From: Phytophthora sp. 'mugwort'
Lineage: Eukaryota > Oomycota > Peronosporomycetes > Peronosporales > Peronosporaceae
NCBI GenBank assembly: GCA_033558025.1
Contig: JAUCEF010000007.1
Span: forward strand, 4,278,001-4,342,000
Reading direction: 5' to 3'
Length of the DNA stretch: 64,000 nucleotides
Shown: one piece after another, positions 42,428 to 53,600 of the stretch
Layout: the number at the start of each line of letters is the position of its first letter
How positions within the stretch are numbered: the first letter of the stretch is position 1
Made by a program: the position numbers and the translations under genes
Notes under the pieces: generated by a model
Seen by the model: the letters and a program-made list of their open reading frames with translations, nothing else
Database searches by the model: none
What the model was told of the DNA's origin: nothing

Positions 42428-45400
42428 ATGAATCGACGAATTTCATCTAATGACGACGATGAAGACCCTCGTCTAGTGCCAGAAGAGGAGGAGACTGATC
42501 AGCAAGAGCCGAGAAGCGAAAACGAAGTAAGGGATGAGGACGGAACCGATGAGGACTTCGCCGCGGCGAGCTCACACTCAACACCTGGACCAGATTGTTT
42601 GGCCTCCCTGCTCGTAAACATGACGGAGAAGGTCCAAGAAGAGCGCAGCAAGCGCGGGGAGGTGGAAAAGCGCAATCTCTCACTACTGATGGAGCTGGAT
42701 CAGTTGCAGAAGGAGGTTCTGGCTCTGCGAGCTGCTGCTGAGAGCGAGCGGAAAGCGATCTCCGACTGTGCAGCGTCACAAGGAGACAGTGGTGGTACGG
42801 CGTCAAAGAATTCTGCGAGGGACCAATTAGCTCCTGCTATTCTCGGGGATGCGGAAGCTGGTGAGTTCTGCTGGAAAGAATTACTGGACGCTAAGAAGGG
42901 CAAAGAGAAGGCACTCGCGGAAGCCCACCAACGTGCAATGCAGGTGATGGAGCTGAACGCGTGCATCTCAATGCAGCATGATGAACTGGCAGCGTTGCGT
43001 ACCCGCGCCAGAGAAGACCGCGAAGCGTTCGAGCAAAGTGAGGCAGCAGCAAAAGAGCTTCGTCAAGAGCGCCAGTTGTTAACGCAGGAGACGAACCTGC
43101 TTCGTGACAATGTAGAACACCTAACTACTGAAATGGGCAAGCGCGGCACGCACTTCAAAGCAACCATGGAGAAGTGGACTGAGGCGCAGGCACAAAGCGA
43201 GCACCGTGTACGGGAGAATGCTGCTCTTCGTGAACAACTGCAGGCCGCTCGTCAGCGTGCTGAGCTTCGAGAGCGCGAGCTGGAAAGTCTACGAGACGAG
43301 CGTGATGCGCTTCAGCACCAAGCTAATCAACTGAAGGGAGCTGTGGCGGCAAAAAGTGCCGAGTCGAAGGCATTCCAGGCCTATGGAGCTAGTGCTCGAG
43401 AGCACCTGCAATCTCAGCAAGCAGCCATTCAACGCCACACTGTGTATCGCCGCCAGGTCAATGGGTTAGCCCGCGATGCCATCACGTCGTTGCGTGGTAT
43501 GCGCGCGACGCTGGCGCAGACTCGAGCGCCACTTGTTGCTATTCAAGGCGATTTCCGACGATTCCTTGAGAGACTTCGTGCCCCGGTCATGACTCTCGTC
43601 GAACGCTCGTCCCGATATGCAAATGCAGCTCATGTCGAGCATACACCGCTCCGCTTGGCACTATTTAGTGCTGAACTTGCCCGGCAACACCTTCATGAAC
43701 AGCTCTGGCGCACTAGACGCGATGCTTTAATTGTATGCCAGCTACAGAATGTCGAGACATCGTCAGATACTGTGATTGGCGATGACGACGAGTCGGGTAA
43801 GGTGATGCTTCGTGCCAACTACAGCAACGGCGAGCTGTTCCTGCGTCAAGGCGGCGCCAACGCTGAAGATGGCACCGAAGTATTGGGCGTCAAGTGCGAC
43901 GCAGTCCTTTCAGATCGAGCATGTGAATGGGACCGGCATGAATCCGTGACCCCGCTGCTCCAGTCTGTCCTAGACGGATGCAACGCTTGTGTCGCCACCT
44001 TTGTAGGCTCCTCGCCGCTGCAAGTTGGGGGTTCTACCACACAGCAAACTGTCCCTGAGTTGCTACTACGCGAGTTGTTTGCAGCCATAGGGACGCACGG
44101 TAGCGACGCTCGATTTCACCGAGCCAAATTCACCATCAGTTTCCTTGCTGTTTACAACGAGACAGTGTACGACTTGCTGGGCCTCGAAGCACTGTCAACA
44201 GCTTCGACAGAAGCGAATGCCACCGCCACACGCCAGATTGTGGTGCTTGAAGTGCAAAACGCAGAGGAGGCTTTGATGGTGCTTGCTGGAGGACGCGAGT
44301 ACCTCACAACTAATACAACCTCGCAATATGGAGCGACTGACGCAGTACCTGCGCTGACCACGTCACTCACTCACACGGTTGTGACCGTTTGCTTGTCGTA
44401 CGAAAGCTTGCTCACGGGCGCAGTGCCAGTCAAAGCTAAGCTTCAGATCGTTGAATTGGCACTAGGACCTGGAAATGGCTCTAAAACCGCTGTAAAACCA
44501 TCACTCCCGTGGTCCGACAACCGCGAAGAAGTCAGACAGCGAGTTGCTGTCGAGAATGGAGCAAAGGCGCTTGTCACGGCGCTTGCTGAAGTCCGGCTGA
44601 AAGATGTGGCTTTCGTACGCTATCACAGCTCCAAACTCACCGTCCTTCTCCAAGACACCATCAAACCTGGCGCCAAGTTCCTTGCCCTGGTTGGTCTACC
44701 TTCTTCCAGCCAAGGTCATGCCACCTCCAAAGATGCCAACCCTGCAGCGATCGTGCGCGTCCTTCAGCAGATGCGTACAGTTGTGGGTGGTGGTGAAGAC
44801 TCACGAATGTCCTCAAAGAGTAGCAACTGCGATCGCTCACTCGAGGGCTTCATGAACCGCTTAGCGCTGCAACAGTCGCAATCCAGCTGCGATCTCGTGC
44901 TGCCTTTCTCCTCGCTTGACATGCAGGATCACGCTCGCCATCGCGCGGGTTGTGCAACGTCCTGGGCGGCTGAACTGGAGATCATGACCAAGCGATACGG
45001 CAAGGACGTGCTCGATTCCTTCCACGTGGCGTCCCCGCCTTCATACCACCACGAGGTGGTCGAATACGACCAGCCACACCATCAACTAGCGGCACCAGCT
45101 GCAGTCCACCCCATCATCTGCTCGAGTAGCTCTCAACTTCCCCCCGCTCCAGCGCTGCTAGAGCGCAAACCGAAAGTTAATCGCAAGAGCAGCAAAGGTC
45201 TACGAAGCAGCAGCGGATCAGCATCAGCAGCCGTCAAGAAGCACCCGACAGCAACGATCCTCATGCCGTCCACACGCACAGTGCGTTCCGTCTCGATGTC
45301 CCGCCTCACAGCTACAACCACCGCAGCTGGAACAAAAGCGCCACCAACAGCAACGTCCGAGTACCCGACCCCATCGGCCATCGGCGCAGTGCTGAAGATC

Positions 45401-45481
45401 CGGCGGGAAACCGCCTCCAGCGCCTTGAAGAAGACGTTGCTCAACCGAAAGCTGCAGGACAAACGCTCACCCTTTCGCTAA
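42428..45481 (+). CDS. Kinesin-14-like protein with degenerate motor domain
   Basis: The protein has 1017 residues and no intron. Residues about 65-330 form a long coiled coil, then a kinesin-like domain spans about 435-785, the N-stalk/C-motor layout of kinesin-14. Recognisable motor pieces: SVTPLLQSVLDGCNACVATF before the P-loop site, FLAVYNETVYDLL near 573, and HSSKLTVLLQDTI near 732. The ATP site is gone: in place of GQTGSGKT is VGSSPLQVGG (about 524), SSRSH is replaced by TSLTH, and DLAGSE by ELALGPG. It probably binds microtubules or a partner without hydrolysing ATP, as Vik1/Cik1 do. The C-terminus is Ser/Lys-rich. The start at 42428 is preferred over 42248 because coding-like composition begins there. 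Confidence 0.8.
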   Translation: MNRRISSNDDDEDPRLVPEEEETDQQEPRSENEVRDEDGTDEDFAAASSHSTPGPDCLASLLVNMTEKVQEERSKRGEVEKRNLSLLMELDQLQKEVLALRAAAESERKAISDCAASQGDSGGTASKNSARDQLAPAILGDAEAGEFCWKELLDAKKGKEKALAEAHQRAMQVMELNACISMQHDELAALRTRAREDREAFEQSEAAAKELRQERQLLTQETNLLRDNVEHLTTEMGKRGTHFKATMEKWTEAQAQSEHRVRENAALREQLQAARQRAELRERELESLRDERDALQHQANQLKGAVAAKSAESKAFQAYGASAREHLQSQQAAIQRHTVYRRQVNGLARDAITSLRGMRATLAQTRAPLVAIQGDFRRFLERLRAPVMTLVERSSRYANAAHVEHTPLRLALFSAELARQHLHEQLWRTRRDALIVCQLQNVETSSDTVIGDDDESGKVMLRANYSNGELFLRQGGANAEDGTEVLGVKCDAVLSDRACEWDRHESVTPLLQSVLDGCNACVATFVGSSPLQVGGSTTQQTVPELLLRELFAAIGTHGSDARFHRAKFTISFLAVYNETVYDLLGLEALSTASTEANATATRQIVVLEVQNAEEALMVLAGGREYLTTNTTSQYGATDAVPALTTSLTHTVVTVCLSYESLLTGAVPVKAKLQIVELALGPGNGSKTAVKPSLPWSDNREEVRQRVAVENGAKALVTALAEVRLKDVAFVRYHSSKLTVLLQDTIKPGAKFLALVGLPSSSQGHATSKDANPAAIVRVLQQMRTVVGGGEDSRMSSKSSNCDRSLEGFMNRLALQQSQSSCDLVLPFSSLDMQDHARHRAGCATSWAAELEIMTKRYGKDVLDSFHVASPPSYHHEVVEYDQPHHQLAAPAAVHPIICSSSSQLPPAPALLERKPKVNRKSSKGLRSSSGSASAAVKKHPTATILMPSTRTVRSVSMSRLTATTTAAGTKAPPTATSEYPTPSAIGAVLKIRRETASSALKKTLLNRKLQDKRSPFR

Positions 45482-45691
45482 AAAAAAAGATCTCACTTCA
45501 ACTACTTGACCTTCATTCTGACTACGCATTGTACTCACCGTCTCCATTTATGTGTACCACATCAACTACTGAATACAAAACGCAAGTCGCTACGTGTCCA
45601 GCCCGATCCTTGTCATTCGTGAAAAGATCCCGTGCCGCACAAGTGGTTCCCTCCGTTCCGCCCTCCCGCCTGCTTCTCCGTCCCGCCCGCC

Positions 45692-48600
45692 ATGTCCACA
45701 CCGAGCGATGCCGAGATGCTCCAGCAGATGCAGCAGCGTCTGGAGAGCGTGACCGCCGCCAAAGCCGCCAACGCGGCTGCAGGCAAGCAGCTAGACGAGA
45801 AGCTGCGCGTGGCCTTCAAGAACCCTCCGCGTCGCCCCAACATGTCGGCGGAGCGCCTTAAGGAGGAGATGGAGCAGAAGGAGTGGCACCGCAACACCAC
45901 GTCCATGTCTGCTGGCGACGAGCGCGTGCTGCTGCGCGAGCTGCAGCAACTTAAGGACAAGCTCTCGCAGCAGGAGGCGTGCGACGAGTTCCAGGCCATG
46001 GTCGACAAGACGCGTCAGGAGCGCCAGGAGCGCTTCGAGCAACATAAGGAGTTCGACGCTACGCTACAGCAACTCCAGCAGGGCATTCGCAAGCTTAAGC
46101 TCGCGGCGCATATCAAGAAGCCCGTGGCGGACTTTGTCACAATCGAGGTGACGGTGCCCACCGACAAGATGGGCGCGGTCATTGGCAAGCAGTTTGCCCA
46201 CGTCCACCAAATGGAGAAGGACTGCTGTGCAATGCTGGAGGTGGACAACAAGCAGAACATCGTCAAGATAACCAGCGCACCGGAACAGGTGCAGGCTGCC
46301 AAGGAAGCTATTGAGGATATATCCCTTGCCACCAACCAGTCCATTGGACTGCATCCAGATACGGTCAAGGTGCTCATGTTCCAGCATGCCAAGCACCTGC
46401 ACGAGCTGGAGAAGTCGCTTAAGCTCAAGATTGATATCAGCAAGACCGAAGGCATCTTGACGGTTCAGGCCTCGCCCGACAAGGCCAAGCAGCTGAAGGA
46501 GGCCATTAACGACCTGACGGCCGGCAAGCTGGATATCTTGTTGCCGTCGGAGATTGTTCCCAAGCTGATTGGAAAGAAAGGCGAGACGATTAATCAATTG
46601 ATGGAGGATACGGGTGCTCTGGTGGACATTGACAAGGTGACCAACAATGTGCGCCTTGTCGGCACGAAGGAGAGTGTCGCTAGCGCGGAGACGTTTGTTC
46701 GTGAGCTCATTAGCGAGCAGTCGCAGCGCGAGAAAAACTTTACGCCGGAGGACAAGGAGCTGTTCAAGGGACCGGAGTTCGCCAAGTACAAGTTCGAGTT
46801 CTTTGCAGAGTTTCTGATGGCCAACAAGGCCAAGCAACTGCGTCTGCTGCGAACGGATGCGTCCGAGGCTCGCATTAAGGTATTAAAGAAGGAGCGCCGC
46901 ATTCACGTCCTGGGCAACAAGAAACAGATCGATTCGATGGAAGATGCGCTTCGTGAGCGTCTGAAAGAGTTCGAGCAGCACCATTGGGTACACGAAGTGG
47001 CGGACAACCACTTGTTGAGTCTCATTATCGGCAAGAAAGGCAGCAAAATCAAGGAGATTGAGAATGAAGGGAAGGAGAGCAACGTGCGCATTGATATCCA
47101 GGACACTTATGTGTGCGTATTTGGTGACGATGAAGAAGCCATCAACAATGCAAAGGAGAAGATCATGGAAATCGTGGACAATAACCAGCGCTCGGTCTTC
47201 GTGACGTCACGCTACTTGATCGCTGTCTTGATGGCGTCCAAGCGCGAGAAGCTGTCAGAAATCGAAACGAGCAGTGGCTGCAAACTCCACTTGCCCCCAC
47301 CACCGCGCGAAGGTGCCGTTAGGAATAGTGAAAGTGAATCTGATCAGGTTAAAATCTCCCTTACTGGTACACTTGAGGCGATTCAAAAGGCCAAGGAGCA
47401 GCTGGAGGAGCTGGATGAGGCACACCACGTCCGCTACCTGCCGCTGGATAACGACGAAATCCCGACTGTGATTGGTAAAAAGGGAGAGACTGTGTCCGAG
47501 CTCGAGAGCAAGAGTGGTGCCAAGGTTCGTGTTCTGCGTGGAACGGGCGGACAACCGTCTGAGCTGGAGATGATCGGCACACAAGAGCAGCTCAAGAGTG
47601 TGCAGATTGCTATCGATGAGCTTTTGCAAACGCAGAACCGCCAACTTCTGCAGCTGGATGCCTTTGCCACAGGTTGTTTGATCGGCAAGAAGGGCGAGCG
47701 CATTAAGGCGATGCGTCTTGCTCATCCAGACGCCACTTTGGACGCATTCCCGAACCGTGGTCAAGTTCGCGTTAAGGCAGCATCCCCCGAAGCCCTCAAA
47801 GCTTGTGTCGATGATGTCCTGAAAATACTGCAGGAAACCCATGTGATTGAGAGTGTCGTCGTGCCCCAACAGGAGCAGCAAAGCACCGCGGGTTTGCCGC
47901 GTGGTGCTACTGGAACGGTTTCGACTAACTTCAACACGCTTTTGGAGAAGTACAAGTCTATCGCTATGCGTTTGCAAGAGTTGGAGGCTGAAGGTGGTGA
48001 AGGTATGCGAGTGTCCTTCCAGGATGATGGAAAAATGGCTAAGATCCGTGGCCCTGCCATGGGAATCGGCAAGATCAAGAAGTTTTTGGAGATGCTCGTG
48101 TCGTCGGATTCACACTTTTTGGAGAACATCCCGCTGCCTTCTATTGCGTTTGCGAGTGCTTTGGAGGTTAAGGGCGAAGCTGCGAAGTTGAACGAGAATG
48201 CCTTGCGCATCTGCAAGCAAACTGGATGTGAACTCCGTATTAAGCGCTCACCGGCAGCCTCGGGTGCTGCTGAGGAAGGTACTATCCGCATTGAAGGAAC
48301 TAATGCTTCGAAGGTATACGAAGCCAAGGCTGAAGTCGAGAAGGTGCTTCAGTTCTATTACACGGACTGCTTCCAGACGCTGGAAGATCTACCTCCGTCC
48401 ATTGCGACCCGCATGTACGAGCTTTTGCCTTCTCTTCGTGCGAAGTACAACGTCGTGTTTTCACTGCCCACTAAGACGAGCCTCAAAGTGTTCGCGGATT
48501 CCAAGGAGCATGCCCTGGAGATCACAAAACAGCTGAAGAAGGACGTCGAGGCTTGGAAGAAGCAGCATGTTGAACTGCCGATTGCTAGCTGGCTCGTTCC

Positions 48601-49663
48601 TATCTTGGTTGGTCGCAGTGGTGAGACCATCAAGAAGATCAGCACTGAAAGCAATGCTCGTCTGGATTTGAGCTCTCTGTCGCCTTCGGGCTCTCGTCAT
48701 GAGGACCGCGTCCTTACCATCAGCTCTAGGGATGATGCGGCTATCAAACTTGCCACCGAGAAGGTTCAGGAAGTGCTTACTCACCACAAGAATATGTCCT
48801 CAATTGTGGATGTAAGCAAAGACAAGCTAGATGTGGCTTTGTCCGCCAAGAAAGACGCTGCGAAGGGCATTCAATTCCATGTGATTGACGGCGAAGGCAA
48901 AGGTGAATTGCAGGTTGTAATTTACGGTGAGGACCACGACGAGCGTGAACGGATCGTGGAGAAAATTGAGCACCTTCTGGAGATTTTCGTCGTCGAAACG
49001 ATTGCTCTCCCCACTACCGTCTCGCCTGCCTTCGCTAGCTCCATGCTTGGTTCTCTAATCGGCAAGAGCGGCGCTAACATTCGTGCTCTTCAAAAGCAGT
49101 TTCCGGATGTTATGATTGACATTCGTCATGCTGATAGCTCCATTACGCTCAAGGGACCGACCGAGGAAGTCGCAAAGGTTCGCACCGTCATGGAGGACAA
49201 GATCCAAGAGTTGCTGCGCAGCGAGGAGGAGTTCCAGCAGCGTCGTAGCGCTCGTTACCAGCAAGAGGCTGAAGAAGAAGATGATGATGAGAAGAAGGCG
49301 AGCAGTGCACGTGGCGCCGAAGTTAGCGATGAGAACTCTCATCCGAACACGTTTCAACAGCAGCGACAGGCGCCCAAGCGTGGAGGACCCGTGGGTGGCA
49401 CGCCTGCTATGGGTGAGGCCAAGCTCACCAAGAACCAGCGCCGCCGCATGCGCAAACGTGCTGAGAATGAAAAGTCGGACGTGCTGTCAATGCTGGTGGG
49501 CAACGGCCAGGGAGCGACGACCACGACTACAACAACTACGACCACTAAGACCGTGAGTAGCGACGGTGTCTGCTGCACCTCCTCCACCACTACGACCAAC
49601 TCGACGAAGGGAAGCAACGGTGGTTATTACCATTCGTCGAGCGGGTACTCGCTGCGTCTATAG
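45692..49663 (+). CDS. Vigilin-like multi-KH-domain RNA-binding protein
   Basis: The protein has 1323 residues and no intron. After a charged coiled-coil-like N-terminus (to about 140), I count 13-14 KH-type repeats to about 1195, the vigilin/HDLBP/Scp160 architecture. Intact GxxG loops are in LIGKKGETIN (about 290), IIGKKGSKIK (about 446), VIGKKGETVS (about 592), LIGKKGERIK (about 666), LVGRSGETIK (about 970) and LIGKSGANIR (about 1123). Others are degenerate. The tail is basic (KNQRRRMRKR) and ends in a Thr-rich tract encoded by ACN repeats. Vigilins bind mRNA and tRNA and sit at the ER and polysomes. The start after PPA at 45692 gives MSTPSDAEM and is preferred over 45632. Confidence 0.88.
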   Translation: MSTPSDAEMLQQMQQRLESVTAAKAANAAAGKQLDEKLRVAFKNPPRRPNMSAERLKEEMEQKEWHRNTTSMSAGDERVLLRELQQLKDKLSQQEACDEFQAMVDKTRQERQERFEQHKEFDATLQQLQQGIRKLKLAAHIKKPVADFVTIEVTVPTDKMGAVIGKQFAHVHQMEKDCCAMLEVDNKQNIVKITSAPEQVQAAKEAIEDISLATNQSIGLHPDTVKVLMFQHAKHLHELEKSLKLKIDISKTEGILTVQASPDKAKQLKEAINDLTAGKLDILLPSEIVPKLIGKKGETINQLMEDTGALVDIDKVTNNVRLVGTKESVASAETFVRELISEQSQREKNFTPEDKELFKGPEFAKYKFEFFAEFLMANKAKQLRLLRTDASEARIKVLKKERRIHVLGNKKQIDSMEDALRERLKEFEQHHWVHEVADNHLLSLIIGKKGSKIKEIENEGKESNVRIDIQDTYVCVFGDDEEAINNAKEKIMEIVDNNQRSVFVTSRYLIAVLMASKREKLSEIETSSGCKLHLPPPPREGAVRNSESESDQVKISLTGTLEAIQKAKEQLEELDEAHHVRYLPLDNDEIPTVIGKKGETVSELESKSGAKVRVLRGTGGQPSELEMIGTQEQLKSVQIAIDELLQTQNRQLLQLDAFATGCLIGKKGERIKAMRLAHPDATLDAFPNRGQVRVKAASPEALKACVDDVLKILQETHVIESVVVPQQEQQSTAGLPRGATGTVSTNFNTLLEKYKSIAMRLQELEAEGGEGMRVSFQDDGKMAKIRGPAMGIGKIKKFLEMLVSSDSHFLENIPLPSIAFASALEVKGEAAKLNENALRICKQTGCELRIKRSPAASGAAEEGTIRIEGTNASKVYEAKAEVEKVLQFYYTDCFQTLEDLPPSIATRMYELLPSLRAKYNVVFSLPTKTSLKVFADSKEHALEITKQLKKDVEAWKKQHVELPIASWLVPILVGRSGETIKKISTESNARLDLSSLSPSGSRHEDRVLTISSRDDAAIKLATEKVQEVLTHHKNMSSIVDVSKDKLDVALSAKKDAAKGIQFHVIDGEGKGELQVVIYGEDHDERERIVEKIEHLLEIFVVETIALPTTVSPAFASSMLGSLIGKSGANIRALQKQFPDVMIDIRHADSSITLKGPTEEVAKVRTVMEDKIQELLRSEEEFQQRRSARYQQEAEEEDDDEKKASSARGAEVSDENSHPNTFQQQRQAPKRGGPVGGTPAMGEAKLTKNQRRRMRKRAENEKSDVLSMLVGNGQGATTTTTTTTTTKTVSSDGVCCTSSTTTTNSTKGSNGGYYHSSSGYSLRL

Positions 49664-50636
49664 GCATCAGAGCGTAGCTCGACAATGGTGAACTGTATGC
49701 ACAAGTGGTGAAAAAAAAAAAGCGCGAAATGGACTCCACGCATCATGCTAGGACAAGTACAGACAACTGTAAAGGTACATGCATCTACTTGTGCGTCTGC
49801 TTTGTTTAATTACCATTCTCTGCCTCGATGCCGTTCAGCATTACTATCCACACACACACACACACACAGCTGATGCCAACGCGTGAACAGTGGCCGTTTA
49901 ATCATCGTCCAGATCATCGACTACGGTATGCGTCAACAAAAGCAAGCGCCTTCTTGGGGGCTTCAGCTTTGGGGTCGATGACTAATGCCGTCGCCAAGTC
50001 GGGCCGTGGGGACGGGACGACGTTCAAGGCCGCCAGTGCTGTCGGGCGCAGACTACGCAGTGGCCCTCGGCGAATCTGTTCCCATTAGCTTCATCGTCTC
50101 GCACGGCGATAGTGACCCAGTCGATGTTCGACGTCTTTCTCCTGGTGAACGACTGCACGGACGAGGAGTCGCATATCAAACCTCGTATGCGAACTGCAGA
50201 AGACAGTGACACAGTCATTGCTGTCGACGGCGTCCAGGAGTATAGCTCTCTTGCGCTGGCGTCGTGGGTGCCTGGCGAGTTGTGGGACGTCTTCTTCCCT
50301 TCGGTGAGTCAGAGGTTACGACGAAGTGAGCACAAAAGAAGATATTCCATATACTACTAGTGGGAAACTCAAATTGAAGACCAATTAACCTCCATGTGTT
50401 GTTTTTGCTGTCTTTTTGGCCTGAAATCGTTACATGTATAATATAAACAATATATTATTTCGTCTTAGAAATTTTCCCCGATGAGATTATACCGTACATG
50501 TATGTACATGCACAGATCCTCTGGCATATATGGTACGGCAGAGAATATTGTCACAACATGGAACGAGGATGGATGGGCAGGTAGGTTGTGATTAGATCTT
50601 GGCATTTTGACACAAGTATCCAAAGCGATCACAACA
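49664..50636. other. Intergenic, with a CA microsatellite
   Basis: A CA run lies at about 49849-49868. Open frames at 49828-50360 have no recognisable content on either strand. The 3' end of a Mutator-like element begins just beyond. Confidence 0.35.
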
Positions 50637-53600
50637 CTACAGTATGCACTCACCATCGCAGATACCATACTGTAGTTGCCGAGGCCGACCCGCCTTCAAA
50701 GCAACGGCGGCGTCTTTTTCAGCGTTATTTTGTGTTCTGCAAACACCTAGTGTTTGAGGTACTGTGTCGTACTGAGTTATTATCTCATCTCTCGTGATGT
50801 CAAAGCTATAGAGGGGTAAGCAATTAACTTGGATAGGATTATAGCAGAGATTTAACCTAGAAGCACCTTGAGCAGGTAGCGGAATCTTAGTAACTTGGCG
50901 TCGGATGATGGAATATCTATATTTACCTACAGTCTCAAACAGATAACTCTCCACAAACGCCAACACGATCACTCCACAGCTGTTGTTATCTACTTGATGA
51001 AAATACCTGCTGACATATCTGCGCCAGCGCCTTTCTTTTGGGAGTATGGGCAAGAAAACGATCTTGAAAACACCATCAACTAAGTCGATCGTATCCTTGT
51101 CGCTGCGCGGATCCATGACAGTATACATGTACACATCCGTCTAGAGACTAATACCGAGATCGTAGCAATGGTTCGTGTTCATCCACATAGCTCCAACAAT
51201 CTTGTCGTCGCAGGTTTCGACTCTTTCAGCCATTCTAACTTTTCATCGTCACTTGTAATTGCCATCAATTGAGTAGCGAACGTGTTTGCACTCCGTGCGT
51301 GCGGTCGACTGTTTGCGTCACCGAAGATGATAGACTCTGTCATTAAAATATCTTCTGCCTCTTCGGGAACCAGACCGAGCAGTGCCTATCCTCGTCGTTC
51401 TTCAAGGTAAGATTGGTTAAACAAGTACAAACATCTTCCGTCTTTCCGAATTTCCGTCACCGAACATAGACCCGAGCTGAGTTTCCTCCACATCAACTCC
51501 TTTAATCCATTCGATGCATTCTTGACTCATTCTGAAAGCATTTCTGATTCCGTGCTAGCCTCCCATGGTGTATATGCAGTTACCTGTTACTTGTTTTTTT
51601 GGGGGGGGGGGAAATAGTCAAGTGGCCGTGCTGGAATTTTCAGCGAAATCTCTTCGTCTCGCAGTTTGTGTGCTGCTTTTCTCTGCAATCGGTTCGACGT
51701 TTTCCTATAAAAAGCACAACCCAGCCAGGTGGAAGTATAACGCTGCATGCATAGCATTTTTGTTGGCAGTACCTGAGCTTAAAGCTGGTACAACTACACA
51801 CAGGCGCGGCGACTCGTCCACAGCTGGGATTTTAGAAAGCACAGAGAACTGGTGCATGTAGCCATACATTAAGCTGTACGGGACCGTGTCTTCGTCGAAA
51901 CGGCGTTCAAACTCTGCTAAAATTCCAGCCCCTACCTCGACAGGAGGTCTCGCGTCTTGGATAAAAGCCGTGATCTGCTTAAACTATTTTTTCGTTCGAA
52001 CTGACGCCTGCGTAGCGTCCTCCTGGGTCGTCCAGGAGGTTTCACTGTCTCACTAAAGCACCAAAATCTTGGCCTTATCATCTGTTCCGGTTCTTTCCAC
52101 TCTGTGTGTACAAATGATCATCACCATTGCTGTCACTGTCGTCATCGACTAGCACGACTTCAGGGAGGGCAGGGTGCTCACGCACCTCGACAGCTTCACG
52201 GCTGTCTGTGTCGGGCCCCTCATCAGTGCTGTCTTCACCCTCCTCATAATCTATGGGGAGAGCGTGCCGTCGTCGAAAAGGTTGAGTTTTACACTTGTGA
52301 TTCACATTCTGATCCACTATGTGATGGAGGTTGTGGCTCCGATTGTCGAGGTTGTGTCTCGGATTGTGGAGATTGTGGCTTGACCGGCGACGGTTGTGGC
52401 TCGGATTGTGGTTCAGTTAGTGTCCCTTCAAGCACTCACACGCTTTCTCGATCCCAGCAGCATAGCACCGCGCCAATTCATCAGCAAGCCGGTCTACCAG
52501 CCGAAGCGCTTTACGAAAGAGGGGCGCCCCTACGTGCTGATCGTCTTCGACAGTCGTTTCGTGGTTTCATTGCTTTCAAGTATTTTTCAGACTGCGTTTT
52601 AGGCCGCACCGGAGATCTCGGGACATAGGCGCTCCCCGTGAACCCAGTACTTTCCACTCATGATTCACAAAATGTTTCAACATATTCGCGGAATTGAATC
52701 GTCATCTATACGCGATAAATTCAATCGGAATCAAATTTTCGTACTGACGCAGCTTTCTCAAGTACATGAGGTGACGACACGGGAGCTTCCTTGTCTTTCC
52801 AAGCATACAGTGCGAAGTCCACATCATGGCATCCGCGATACATGACGAACTCGCGCTCGAGATTAAAAATCTTTCATGGGTTTTGGTCTGCACACTGTAA
52901 AACGTAGACACGCTAACTGCAATCTCGTATTGCTATTTGACAATATCGAACGCGCGCCTACTTACAATCTGCGCCATCCTAGCAAGATCCAGGGAAGTGT
53001 GATTTACCATATCAATCATTCGCCCGACGCGCGATACCATAGTCGTGAACTGTTTCTCCTTATATTTGACCCACCAAATTAAACTCGTCAACGTCTCATC
53101 CAATTCAACTTCTTTTTCTACAATCGTTTTAGTTTTCTGCCAAGATGATTCCAAGCGATTGTTGATTTAGTTTCCTAGGTGCTCCACATCGTCGCGAAGG
53201 AGCGAGCTCCACATTGCTCGTCGTTTGTGCCAACTCTCCAAAACATATATCCAAAAAGTAGGAACGCCATTGTCTTCACTTCCATCTTCGGAATCAGTTA
53301 CACCCAGCTCCATTTCATAAAGTCGCAACACTTCTGATCCTCCTCCTCCTTTGCGCTCGAACAATCATGCTCGCGACAGGTTTAGGCCGAGCTCGCTGAA
53401 CGGCATCGAGTCCATACTCTGACTTTGCGATTCGCCCCTCTATGTACTTGATAGCGTGAAATTGGCAGAGGAGAATACGAGCCTGTCGCATTTCTTCAGC
53501 AAAGACTCCATTTTCAGTGAAAGCTTTGTCTACCTACGATACACCGAACGTCCTGCCAGGACGAATTGCATTTCTTGAAGTGCTGGACGGAATGGCGCAA

